Shown: positions 6,957 to 13,764 of the stretch, in pieces
How positions within the stretch are numbered: position 1 is the stretch's first letter
How the letters are laid out: each line of letters opens with the position of its first letter
From: Planctomycetaceae bacterium UBA2972
Lineage (GTDB): Bacteria > Planctomycetota > Planctomycetia > Pirellulales > Pirellulaceae
Length of the DNA: 17,703 nucleotides
Assembly (NCBI GenBank): GCA_002348315.1
Contig: DEAW01000142.1
Coordinates: forward strand, 18,964-36,666
Reading direction: 5' to 3'
Notes under the pieces: model-generated
What the model was told of the DNA's origin: nothing
The model's database searches: none
The model's input: only the letters and a program-made list of their open reading frames with translations
Translations under genes and position numbers: made by a program

Positions 6957-7865
6957 TTATTTCAGTCCGGAAACGATTTTGATAACATTTTCTCGCATCA
7001 TACCAAAATAGGTTTCTGCAACAGAGCCTGCCGGGCCCATCGAATCAGCATATAACGCACCGGCGACATACACTCCGGCATCCTTCGCAATTTGACGAAC
7101 GACCTGTGGATTAATCGTAGTTTCCACAAAGATCGCTTTCACTTTATAACTGCGAATTGACTCAACAACTTCAGCCCGACGTTGCGGAGTAATACCCGCT
7201 CCGATTTCATCACCCGTGCTCCAACCGGCCGGTGCTGCACTTTCAAATCCGTACGTTGTTGCGAAATACTGAAACGCATCATGATGACTAATCAGCACTC
7301 TTTTGGCTCGGGGAATCTTATTCACCTCTTTTTGGATCCAGCTATGCAGGCTACGTAGCTGAGATACGTAGTAATCAGCTCGAGCGTCGTATTCATCCGC
7401 ATGGTCCGGGTCAACCTTCTTCAGCCCGGCAGTGATGTTCTTGACATAAATAGCTGCGTTAATCGGACTGAGCCAGGCGTGCGGATCTTCCACAATCATA
7501 CCGTCTTCGTCGAAGTCAAGTGGCTTCACACCGTTAACACAAGTCACAAGCGGCTTGTTCGCATCTTTGGCCAGATTTAGCATCCAGTCGTGACCTTCCA
7601 AGTGCCAACCATTCTGAATACAAACATCAGCTTCCGCTACTAAACGGCTGTCACCCGGCTTTACTTCGTAGGTGTGAGGATCCTGCCCCGGAGCCAATAC
7701 GCAGTCGACCTGCCAGCGATCTCCACCAATCTGTCTCGTAAAGTCGGCAACCTGAGTGGTACTGCAGACGGCACGAAACGTCTTCGCATCTTCGTCCTGC
7801 CCGATTGTCGTGCCGTTCCATGCTGTCAACACAGCAATCACGGCAAAAAGAGTTAGTCGATTCAT
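6957..7865 (-). CDS. Metal ABC transporter substrate-binding protein (TroA/ZnuA/YtgA type)
   Basis: A 302-residue cluster A-I solute-binding protein, first gene of the metal operon. Residues 1-22 are a signal peptide (basic start, hydrophobic core, likely cut near IGQ-DE) with no lipobox cysteine, so it is either free in the periplasm or membrane-retained by other means. The four metal ligands can be assigned as His64 (DPHTYEVKP), His129 (EDPHAWLSP), His195 (ISHHDAFQYF) and Asp274 (LYADSMGPAG). A His at the third position, rather than the Glu of Mn-specific PsaA/MntC, is what TroA, ZnuA and YtgA have, so Zn or mixed Zn/Mn/Fe binding is favoured. The long His/Asp-rich loop of E. coli-type ZnuA is missing; the histidines of the operon are instead on the neighbouring protein's tail. 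A strong candidate promoter lies about 50 bases upstream. Confidence 0.95.
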   Translation of the reverse strand: MNRLTLFAVIAVLTAWNGTTIGQDEDAKTFRAVCSTTQVADFTRQIGGDRWQVDCVLAPGQDPHTYEVKPGDSRLVAEADVCIQNGWHLEGHDWMLNLAKDANKPLVTCVNGVKPLDFDEDGMIVEDPHAWLSPINAAIYVKNITAGLKKVDPDHADEYDARADYYVSQLRSLHSWIQKEVNKIPRAKRVLISHHDAFQYFATTYGFESAAPAGWSTGDEIGAGITPQRRAEVVESIRSYKVKAIFVETTINPQVVRQIAKDAGVYVAGALYADSMGPAGSVAETYFGMMRENVIKIVSGLK

Positions 7866-7911
7866 TATCTATATCATCCCGAAAAGGTATTATTTTTTTA
7901 TCTTTAAATCT

Positions 7912-7940
7912 ATTTAAAAGAGACGTTCCAGAAGTGTCAA
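7912..7940 (-). promoter_or_regulatory. Sigma70-like promoter of the metal operon
   Basis: Read on the minus strand, TTGACA (bases 7940-7935, 6 of 6 matches) is followed after exactly 17 bases by TTAAAT (7917-7912, 4 of 6). Transcription would begin near 7905, about 40 bases before the ATG of the binding-protein gene. It is the best promoter in the window. Confidence 0.6.
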
Positions 7941-7945
7941 CTCGC

Positions 7946-7963
7946 TAACTTTGATTCACGTTA
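7946..7963. promoter_or_regulatory. Possible operator upstream of the metal operon (imperfect palindrome)
   Basis: An 18-base AT-rich element starting TAAC and ending GTTA, with 12 of 18 positions symmetric, lies just upstream of the -35 box. DtxR/MntR and Zur/Fur operators are AT-rich imperfect palindromes of this size, but the match is loose and could be chance. Confidence 0.2.
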
Positions 7964-8157
7964 AATAGCACCACAAACTTCGGTTTTTTAGCGGGTTAAG
8001 CCGGCATTCCCACCATAGTCTACTTCTTAGTAATCTTTCGATAGCGAATATTGCAATAGTCGATAGAATAAAGTCACAGAGCACGGTGATAATGTCGCTA
8101 ACGAACAACGCCATCGGCAACAATTTACTCAACCTATTTTTCCGCACTGTCCCTTAG

Positions 8158-8718
8158 ATGTCTTTAACTTACTTCAAGCGATATCAGATGGAGTTGGACC
8201 TCCAGACACTAGACATTCCCACTTCGGAATTGCCAGGCGGCTATCGTTTTGCTGCCTGGTCGGAAGACGATTTAACACGACATGCGGAAATCAAGCACAT
8301 CAGTTTCCGTAACGAAATTGATGCCAATGTGTTTACCTGTTTTAGAGACGTGGAAGGTTGCCAACGATTGCTACGCGAGATATCAGGACGAAGCAATTTT
8401 CTGCCGGATGCAACCTGGTTATTGGAATATGACGATCCGACCACAGAAACAACCACCACCGTGGGAACGATTCAGGCACTGGTTGACGTGCATCAACGCG
8501 GAGCAATCCAAAATATCGGAATCCACCCGGATCATCGCGGTCACGGCTTAGGCACATCGCTGTTGTTTAAGTGTTTCACCTATGTCAAAGCTCGCGGCCT
8601 TTCACGCGTCATGCTCGAAGTTACCTCACAAAACATTGGTGCCCTCCGGTTGTATAAACGTCTGGGCTTTCGCATCATAAAGACTGTATACAAACCTGCT
8701 CCAATTTTTACCTACTGA
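8158..8718 (+). CDS. GNAT family N-acetyltransferase
   Basis: A 186-residue GNAT acetyltransferase. The acetyl-CoA pyrophosphate-binding motif is clear: IQNIGIHPDHRGHGLGTSLL at 118-137 with the (R/Q)-x-x-G-x-G/A signature HRGHGLG. The following helix (FKCFTYVKARGL) and the C-terminal motif B region (LEVTSQNIGALRLYKRLGFRII) are standard. The substrate is not deducible; 'acceptor amine' is all the family tells. The N-terminal half carries the less conserved acceptor-binding part (YRFAAWSEDDLTRHAEIKHISF). The ATG at 8158 has no Shine-Dalgarno sequence; an in-frame ATG at 8188 (residue 11) is equally possible and would still precede the fold. The stop is 7 bases before the GTG of the first M16 gene, suggesting co-transcription with it. 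Confidence 0.9.
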   Translation: MSLTYFKRYQMELDLQTLDIPTSELPGGYRFAAWSEDDLTRHAEIKHISFRNEIDANVFTCFRDVEGCQRLLREISGRSNFLPDATWLLEYDDPTTETTTTVGTIQALVDVHQRGAIQNIGIHPDHRGHGLGTSLLFKCFTYVKARGLSRVMLEVTSQNIGALRLYKRLGFRIIKTVYKPAPIFTY

Positions 8719-8725
8719 GTAATCT

Positions 8726-9979
8726 GTGGACGATTTGATCCAAATCCAACAACTGCCAAACGGGCTCAGTTTGCTTATGCAAAATATGCCCTGGCTGGAG
8801 TCTGCTGCGCTGAGTATCCTCGTCCCGGCAGGTAGCCAACGTGACCCGTTAGAAAAGGCTGGACTAGCAGGGTTTACTGCTGAAATGGTGCAACGCGGAT
8901 GTGGCCCTTACAACAGCCGAAATTTTGTGGAACAACTCGATCGATTAGGCGCCGCTCGCAGTGCTTCGGTCACAAACTACCACACGCGGTTTAGTGCAGC
9001 GATCCCCACCACTCGGCTCCGAGATACACTCGAGCTATACCGAGAGCTTATTCTCAATCCACATCTTCCACCTGAGCAGCTTGAAGACAGCCGCATGGTG
9101 GCCATGCAGGAACTTCTGGCTATGGAAGACGACCTGGCTCAGAAGTTAATGCGGGAAATGAGGAAACGTCTGTATCCCGATCCGTACGGTCGTAGTACTA
9201 CCGGTTGTATGGAATCGGTACAGTCGATTGAACTGGCCGACGTGCAACATCATGTCCAACAGTACTATGTGCCGGATCGAGCCATCATCAGTATTGCGGG
9301 CAAAATAGATTTTAACGAAGTCCATTGCATGGTCGAATCGCTATTTGGATCGTGGCAGGGATCGATTCAGGATGAACTTCTCGAGACACCGCCGTTAGCA
9401 GGGCATCACCATATCCAACATGAAACGAGTCAAACGCAAATCGGTGTCGTTTTCCCCAGTGTTCCCTACTCCGACCCTGATTACTTTCTAGCCCGAAGTG
9501 CCATAGGCGTTTTAAGCGATGGGATGAGTTCCAGATTGTTTACGGAAGTTCGTGAGAAACGGGGACTCTGCTATACGGTCTATGCCATGTGCCATACGAT
9601 CAAGGACCTTGGGTGCGTTTTGGCATACGCCGGGACGACCACAGAACGCGCTCAGGAGACACTGGATGTCATGCTGGCGGAAATACGCCGCTTGGGTGAA
9701 GGCATCCTGGATGATGAACTGGATCGACTCAAAGCACGAATCAAAACGGGACTCATCATGCAACAGGAAAGCAGTAGCTCGCGTAGCATCTCGATGGCGT
9801 CTGATTGGCACCTACTCGGTAAAGTAAGAACACTTGAGCAGCTATCCACACTTCTCGATGAAGTTGAGACAACGTCCATCAATAAGTATTTGGAAGAAAA
9901 TCCACCTCAAAACTTCAAAGTCGTTACGCTTGGACAACAGCCGCTTGATACTTCCGGTGTGGAAGGAGCGACCTCATGA
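8726..9979 (+). CDS. M16 peptidase-family protein lacking the zinc motif (non-catalytic subunit)
   Basis: A 417-residue M16B-type (mitochondrial processing peptidase-like) protein. The position of the inverted zinc motif HxxEH reads G-F-T-A-E (49-53, in KAGLAGFTAEMVQRG), so both zinc histidines and the catalytic glutamate are gone, although the distal VAMQELLAMEDD helix remains. The C-terminal half keeps the substrate-binding signature SSRLFTEVREKRGLCYTVYA with the R..GL.Y pattern. This is the profile of the non-catalytic half of a two-subunit M16 enzyme, whose zinc subunit would be the next gene. The start is GTG at 8726, 7 bases after the GNAT stop; the first in-frame ATG (residue 18) would cut off the first strand. 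The stop overlaps the next start by four bases (ATGA). No signal peptide is visible, so a cytoplasmic site is likely. Confidence 0.92.
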   Translation: MDDLIQIQQLPNGLSLLMQNMPWLESAALSILVPAGSQRDPLEKAGLAGFTAEMVQRGCGPYNSRNFVEQLDRLGAARSASVTNYHTRFSAAIPTTRLRDTLELYRELILNPHLPPEQLEDSRMVAMQELLAMEDDLAQKLMREMRKRLYPDPYGRSTTGCMESVQSIELADVQHHVQQYYVPDRAIISIAGKIDFNEVHCMVESLFGSWQGSIQDELLETPPLAGHHHIQHETSQTQIGVVFPSVPYSDPDYFLARSAIGVLSDGMSSRLFTEVREKRGLCYTVYAMCHTIKDLGCVLAYAGTTTERAQETLDVMLAEIRRLGEGILDDELDRLKARIKTGLIMQQESSSSRSISMASDWHLLGKVRTLEQLSTLLDEVETTSINKYLEENPPQNFKVVTLGQQPLDTSGVEGATS

Positions 9980-11217
9980 GTGATGTTAATTTCCGGCAGC
10001 ATACACTGAGTAATGGTCTCCAGATTGTGGCCGAATGTAATGCACGGGCATACAGTACCGGGCTGGCATACTTTGTCAAAACCGGTTCGCGAGATGAAAC
10101 GCCTGAAGTATCAGGAGTCAGCCACTTCCTGGAACATATGGTGTTCAAGGGAACACCGACGCGTACGGCTGAGCAGGTAAATCAGGAACTTGACGCCATT
10201 GGCTCGCAAAGCAATGCCTTTACCTCTGAGGAACAAACCGTTTACTATTGTGCCGTCCTTCCTGAATATCAACTCAATGCACTGGAACTCCTAAGTGATA
10301 TCCTGCGTCCTCTTTTGCGACAGGACGATTTTGATACTGAGAAGCAAGTCATTCTGGAAGAGATTGCCAAGTATGACGATCAACCGCCATTTGGAGCTCA
10401 CGAAAAGGCACTGGCCTACCATTTCCAGAATCACCCACTAGGCAAATCAGTTCTCGGGACTCGGGAATCGGTGGGAGCATTAACACGGGATCAGATGCTG
10501 GAATATTTCAACCGGCGTTATAGTGCCGGTAATATCGTACTGGCCATGGCCGGCAATGTGGACTTTGACGCCGTGATCGCTCAGCTGGAATCACAGGTCG
10601 GTCAGTGGGAAAATTATGACACACAGCGTGCTACTCCTCGAGCGAAACCGAATAGCGGATTTTATTCCATTGAAAAACCGTCCGCTCATCAGCAATATAT
10701 TATTCAGATCTGTAATGGCCCGGCAGCCGAAGATGATAATCGCTACGCCAGCCGCCTGCTCGGTTTGATCTTTGGTGATGAGAGCAACAGTCGTTTGTTT
10801 TGGGAATTAATTGATACTGGCAAAGCAGAATACGCCGTGGTCGAACCATCGGAATATCAGGGAACAGGAATCTTCATGTCCTACCTGAGCTGCCAACCTG
10901 AGAACGCTTCAGAAATTATGGATGCCTACCATTCGCTTGCAGTAAAGATTCAGCAGGACGGAGTGACAACGCAGGAACTTGAATTAGCCAAAAGCAAAGT
11001 ATGCTCGCATATCGTATTACGTGCTGAGCGAGCGGCGAGTCGGATGTTTGGTATCGGAAATAACTGGCTCCAGCGAGGTGAATATGCTTCGGTCCAGCAA
11101 TCCATCGACCGATTTCAAAAAGTCACCGTCTCTGATATCGCTGAAGTTTTGGATAAATATCCGCTAACTGAGTGCACGGCGGTTGCCATAGGGCCTACAA
11201 AAATAGAACATAAGTAG
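9976..11217 (+). CDS. M16 zinc peptidase, catalytic subunit
   Basis: A 413-residue M16B peptidase with an intact inverted zinc motif HFLEH (His50, Glu53, His54) and the distal zinc ligand Glu129 in KQVILEEIAKYDD. The N-terminal half is typical of the processing-peptidase group (GVSHFLEHMVFKGTPTRTA, NAFTSEEQTVYYCAVL). The C-terminal half keeps SNSRLFWELIDTGKAEYAV, but the R-G-L-x-Y substrate-binding signature seen in the upstream gene is not recognisable here. The two genes therefore look complementary. The start codon overlaps the previous stop as ATGA, and a strong GGAAGGAG Shine-Dalgarno sequence lies 7 bases before it, so near-equal translation of both subunits is plausible. No signal peptide is seen. 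Physiological substrates of such bacterial enzymes are mostly unknown; degradation of peptides is inferred. Confidence 0.94.
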   Translation: MSDVNFRQHTLSNGLQIVAECNARAYSTGLAYFVKTGSRDETPEVSGVSHFLEHMVFKGTPTRTAEQVNQELDAIGSQSNAFTSEEQTVYYCAVLPEYQLNALELLSDILRPLLRQDDFDTEKQVILEEIAKYDDQPPFGAHEKALAYHFQNHPLGKSVLGTRESVGALTRDQMLEYFNRRYSAGNIVLAMAGNVDFDAVIAQLESQVGQWENYDTQRATPRAKPNSGFYSIEKPSAHQQYIIQICNGPAAEDDNRYASRLLGLIFGDESNSRLFWELIDTGKAEYAVVEPSEYQGTGIFMSYLSCQPENASEIMDAYHSLAVKIQQDGVTTQELELAKSKVCSHIVLRAERAASRMFGIGNNWLQRGEYASVQQSIDRFQKVTVSDIAEVLDKYPLTECTAVAIGPTKIEHK

Positions 11218-11267
11218 ATAACAAATCACGTCGAGTCGACATTCAATAACAGGAAAAGAATTGAAAC

Positions 11268-11726
11268 ATGGAACGATCACTGGTCTTACTGAAACCGGAT
11301 TGTGTACAACGCCGATTGATGGGTGAGATTATCACTCGCTTTGAAAACAAAGGACTGAACATAATCGGGATGAAAATGATTCAGGTCACTCCCGAATTGG
11401 CAAAGCAACATTATGCCGAACATGTTGAAAAACCGTTCTATCCCGGTTTGGAAGCTTTCATTACAGGCGGCCCCATTGTGGCTTTGTGCATTGAAGGAAT
11501 CGATGTCATTCAGGTTGTACGCGACATGCTAGGTGCCACCAACGGACGCAATGCTGCTCCGGGTACGGTCCGTGGAGATTACAGTGCCAGCCGTCAAATG
11601 AATCTGGTTCATGCCTCCGACGGCCCCGAAGCTGCGGAACGGGAAATGAATCTCTATTTTGATCCCGCCGAAATCTGCCCCAACGAACCCACTTTGACAC
11701 CATGGCTCAAAGCCGCCGATGAATAG
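11268..11726 (+). CDS. ndk: Nucleoside diphosphate kinase
   Basis: A 152-residue Ndk that transfers the gamma-phosphate between NTPs and NDPs through a phosphohistidine, keeping (d)NTP pools balanced. The start MERSLVLLKPDCVQRRLMGEI with the nucleotide-contacting Lys9, the middle GATNGRNAAPGTVRGDYS (the common form is GxTNPxxAxPGTIRGD) and the catalytic NLVHASDGPEAAEREM with His115 are all present. Length is normal. The middle TNG replaces the usual TNP, and HASDG replaces HGSDS; both are mild departures. It lies 50 bases after the M16 stop and may belong to the same transcript. A purine-rich stretch (AGGAAAAG) sits 9-17 bases before the ATG. The transcript runs into the octamer repeat/hairpin just downstream. 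Confidence 0.97.
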   Translation: MERSLVLLKPDCVQRRLMGEIITRFENKGLNIIGMKMIQVTPELAKQHYAEHVEKPFYPGLEAFITGGPIVALCIEGIDVIQVVRDMLGATNGRNAAPGTVRGDYSASRQMNLVHASDGPEAAEREMNLYFDPAEICPNEPTLTPWLKAADE

Positions 11727-11729
11727 AGA

Positions 11730-11785
11730 CAGTTGGATAATTAGGCAATTAAGCAGTTAGACAATTGTTTAACTGTTTAACTGTC
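11730..11785 (+). repeat. Seven octamer-periodic degenerate repeats folding into a long hairpin
   Basis: From 11730 the sequence reads as seven 8-base units: cagttgga, taattagg, caattaag, cagttaga, caattgtt, taactgtt, taactgtc. The first four read YARTTARG-like and the last ones are their approximate inverse. As RNA, 11744-11762 can pair with 11767-11785 in a stem of 19 positions with one A-C mismatch and three G-U pairs, closed by an AATT loop. It lies between the ends of the convergent ndk and tRNA-Pro genes, so it may end transcription from either side, but there is no T-run on either strand. Confidence 0.6.
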
Positions 11786-11805
11786 CCCAGCTCTCTGCTT
11801 CTAAG

Positions 11806-11880
11806 TCGGGATGAGAGGATTTGAACCTCCGACCTTTTGACCCCCAGTCAAACGCGCTAACCAGGCTGCGCTACATCCCG
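11806..11880 (-). tRNA. tRNA-Pro (anticodon GGG)
   Basis: On the minus strand the cloverleaf folds cleanly. The 7-bp acceptor stem is CGGGATG/CATCCCG and the D stem is GCGC/GCGC. The anticodon stem TTTGA/TCAAA carries the loop CTGGGGG, giving anticodon GGG, and the T stem GGAGG/CCTCT carries loop TTCAAAT. The discriminator base is A, as expected for proline. CCA is not encoded (CTT follows), so it must be added after transcription. It is convergent with ndk. Confidence 0.97.
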
Positions 11881-11895
11881 TGAATTACAATCACT

Positions 11896-11923
11896 ATTCT
11901 AAATATCCTCACGTAATCTGCAA
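11896..11923 (-). promoter_or_regulatory. Candidate promoter of tRNA-Pro
   Basis: On the minus strand TAGAAT (11901-11896, 5 of 6 matches to the -10 consensus) lies about 15 bases before the tRNA 5' end. It is preceded after 16 bases by TTGCAG (11923-11918, only 3 of 6 matches to the -35 consensus). The position suits a tRNA promoter; the -35 is weak. Confidence 0.35.
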
Positions 11924-11946
11924 CTACACTCCCCCTGTTGCGACAC

Positions 11947-11975
11947 TAGAAACCTGCTAGAAAAACAGGTATTAT
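11947..11975 (+). promoter_or_regulatory. Candidate promoter of pyrF
   Basis: TATTAT at 11970-11975 (5 of 6) follows TAGAAA at 11947-11952 (4 of 6) with a 17-base spacer. A start near 11982 would leave a very short leader that begins just before the Shine-Dalgarno sequence. A small ACCTG/CAGGT inverted repeat overlaps the spacer. Confidence 0.3.
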
Positions 11976-11985
11976 CAAAGTCACC

Positions 11986-11992
11986 AAGGAGG
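11986..11992 (+). promoter_or_regulatory. Strong Shine-Dalgarno site that fixes the pyrF GTG start
   Basis: AAGGAGG, a full anti-16S match, lies 8 bases before the GTG at 12001. It is the clearest ribosome-binding site in the window and decides the non-ATG start of pyrF. Confidence 0.85.
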
Positions 11993-12000
11993 GAATTATT

Positions 12001-12930
12001 GTGACCAATTTCGCTGACCGTCTCGTTGCAGCTATCCAACGCTGTAAAACACCAACACTCGTCGGAATCGACCCGCGACTTAATAGTCTACCCGAGCCTA
12101 TTCGGCCACAGTCCAACGCTCCGTCCCCGGAAGAAATCTCGCAAGCCTACCTAACCTTTGGTAAAGGCATTGTGGATGTCGTGGCTCCATTGGTTCCGGC
12201 TGTAAAGCCTCAAGCAGCATTTTTCGAGCAATTGGGGGCCTGTGGCCTGGCCGCCCTTGCTGAAGTCACTCAGTACGCACGTAGCCAGGGCTTGTTGGTA
12301 ATCATGGACGGCAAACGCAATGACATTGGCAGCACCGCCACGGCCTACGCGCACGGATTTCTGGGAGCTGACCAAAGCACGGACCTTACGTCGGACTGCC
12401 TGACCGTAAGTCCCTATCTGGGAGAGGACAGTCTTGAGCCGTTCGTGGAAGTCGCTAACGCAAACGGCAACGGAATCTTCGTACTCGTCAAGACATCGAA
12501 TCCGGGAGGAGGCCGTTTTCAGGACCTGATTGCAGACGGCAAACCTGTTTATCGTCATGTCGCTTCACTGGTCAATGAACTTGCCGCAAACACTCGAGGT
12601 AGTGACGCCCATCCCTACGGCGCTGTCGGCGCTGTCGTCGGAGCTACCTACCCCGAACAACTCGAAGAGCTCCGCGAAGCCATGCCTAACACATTCTTCC
12701 TGGTGCCGGGTTTCGGAGCACAAGGTGGAGGCGCTAAGGATGTTGCCGGCGGGTTTGATCCACAGGGGTTAGGAGCTATCATCAATAGCTCTCGCGGCAT
12801 CATTTTCGCTCATGCACGTGAACCCTACGCTGAAAAGTTTGGAGCTAGTCGATGGCAGGAGGCTGTCGAAGCGGCCACACTGGATATGATCGCCGCCCTA
12901 GCCGCAGATACTCCCGCAGGAAATCTATAA
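12001..12930 (+). CDS. pyrF: Orotidine 5'-phosphate decarboxylase (type 2)
   Basis: A 309-residue OMP decarboxylase of the longer type 2 group, catalysing OMP to UMP, the last step of de novo pyrimidine synthesis. The catalytic Asp-Lys-x-x-Asp array is visible as DGKRNDIGST (Asp103, Lys105, Asp108). Asp23 in VGIDPRL and Lys69 in AVKPQAAFFE are the substrate-binding residues of the first strands. The phosphate-binding end of the barrel is FFLVPGFGAQGGGAKD and INSSRGIIFA. The start is GTG, fixed by a perfect Shine-Dalgarno sequence 8 bases upstream. The C-terminal extension past the SSRGI strand is normal for type 2. The stop TAA at 12928-12930 abuts or overlaps the apparent beginning of the next gene, so the two are probably one operon. 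Confidence 0.97.
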   Translation: MTNFADRLVAAIQRCKTPTLVGIDPRLNSLPEPIRPQSNAPSPEEISQAYLTFGKGIVDVVAPLVPAVKPQAAFFEQLGACGLAALAEVTQYARSQGLLVIMDGKRNDIGSTATAYAHGFLGADQSTDLTSDCLTVSPYLGEDSLEPFVEVANANGNGIFVLVKTSNPGGGRFQDLIADGKPVYRHVASLVNELAANTRGSDAHPYGAVGAVVGATYPEQLEELREAMPNTFFLVPGFGAQGGGAKDVAGGFDPQGLGAIINSSRGIIFAHAREPYAEKFGASRWQEAVEAATLDMIAALAADTPAGNL

Positions 12931-13655
12931 TCGCTGTAACACAAGATTCTACGCTTAAAACACGCCGCGGCTATCTGGGCCTGGCGATCGCGGTTGTGGT
13001 GATCACAGTAGTCCTGTTAGTCATTGACCGTCAGGCATTATTTCAATGGCTGGCGGTGCGACAACAGGATGCCATCGACTACACCAGTCAAAACCTCTGG
13101 AAGGCAATCGGCATTGCCTTTGTCGTATACGTCATCGTCACGGCCTCCGGTTTTCCCGGTTCGACCGCTCTTTCCATTGTGTCGGCAACAATACTTCCTT
13201 ATTGGGCAAGCGTCTTTACCGTTAGCTTCGCCTCTACCTTAGGCGCCACCTGTGCCATGCTGATGAGCCGCTATCTGTTTCGAGATATGGTAAAGAGCTG
13301 GTTTGGAGAAAAATATGACAGTTTTGAAGAGGCCTGGGAACGAGACGGAATCTGGTATCTCTACAGTATGCGTATGGCGCCTTATGTCCCATTCTTCTCC
13401 ATCAATTTACTGATGGGGCTAACAAAGATCCGCGTTAAAGATTATTGGATAGCCAGCCAACTGGGCATGCTACCGGGCACGCTCGTCAATTTATACCTCG
13501 GAAGCAAACTCGCTCCATTAAGTGAGTTATCCGAAAAGGGATTTTCCGGTGTGTTCACTACACCACTGATCATCGGCTTCACGTTGCTGGCTCTTGTACC
13601 CATCGTCATCCGATTCTGGATCCGTCGAAAAACGGACAGGCTCAACTCTGACTAG
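12852..13655 (+). CDS. TVP38/TMEM64 (DedA-like) family membrane protein; start uncertain
   Basis: An integral membrane protein of the TVP38/TMEM64 (SNARE-associated/VTT) family. Counting from the ATG at 12852, hydrophobic segments lie at about 42-59, 83-98, 104-135, 198-215 and 235-256. The family motifs are ASGFPGSTALSIVSATILP (98-116) and RMAPYVPFFSINLLMGLTKIRVKDYW (174-199), followed by QLGMLPGTLVNLYLGSKL. Relatives act in lipid scrambling or transport across membranes; the exact substrate here is unknown. The start is a problem: the only ATG before the first membrane segment, 12852, overlaps pyrF by 79 bases and would add 26 residues (rich in Arg) that are pyrF read in another frame. After pyrF the first canonical codons are GTGs inside the first membrane segment. 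An AGGA at 12918-12921 is 8 bases before an ATC at 12930 (5 before an ATA), so a rare non-ATG start is plausible. Confidence 0.85.
   Translation: MAGGCRSGHTGYDRRPSRRYSRRKSIIAVTQDSTLKTRRGYLGLAIAVVVITVVLLVIDRQALFQWLAVRQQDAIDYTSQNLWKAIGIAFVVYVIVTASGFPGSTALSIVSATILPYWASVFTVSFASTLGATCAMLMSRYLFRDMVKSWFGEKYDSFEEAWERDGIWYLYSMRMAPYVPFFSINLLMGLTKIRVKDYWIASQLGMLPGTLVNLYLGSKLAPLSELSEKGFSGVFTTPLIIGFTLLALVPIVIRFWIRRKTDRLNSD
12918..12921 (+). promoter_or_regulatory. Possible ribosome-binding site for a non-ATG start
   Basis: AGGA near the end of pyrF sits 8 bases before ATC at 12930 (in frame with the membrane protein; its first base is the last base of the pyrF stop). No ATG, GTG or TTG lies in that frame at a suitable distance. 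The motif is short and could be chance. Confidence 0.3.
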
Positions 13656-13694
13656 TATGGCTATCAGTCGACTAGCATTCTGTAAACATAGCCA

Positions 13695-13722
13695 CTGCCA
13701 AACCAAGGCTGTGGGTTATACT
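13695..13722 (+). promoter_or_regulatory. Candidate promoter of the sulfatase-helicase unit
   Basis: TATACT at 13717-13722 (5 of 6) follows CTGCCA at 13695-13700 (4 of 6) with a 16-base spacer. A start near 13730 would leave about 35 bases to the TTG start codon. Upstream, GGCTAT (from 13658) and ATAGCC (13687-13692) can pair around a long loop, a poor terminator candidate. Confidence 0.4.
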
Positions 13723-13764
13723 TAAAGAGTTCTGTTTCAAACCCCTTATCTTCAAGGTGTCAAT

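Noticed and set aside
7970..7990. AAAC-TTCG-GTTT hairpin followed by Ts as an intrinsic terminator
   Set aside because: The stem is only four base pairs and no gene on the plus strand ends near it.
7956..8147. A 63-codon minus-strand frame with GTG start and hydrophobic stretch in the intergenic region
   Set aside because: An AAGGG lies just upstream, but the composition is that of AT-rich non-coding DNA, it runs into the promoter region of the metal operon, and I recognise no family pattern. A small membrane protein cannot be excluded.
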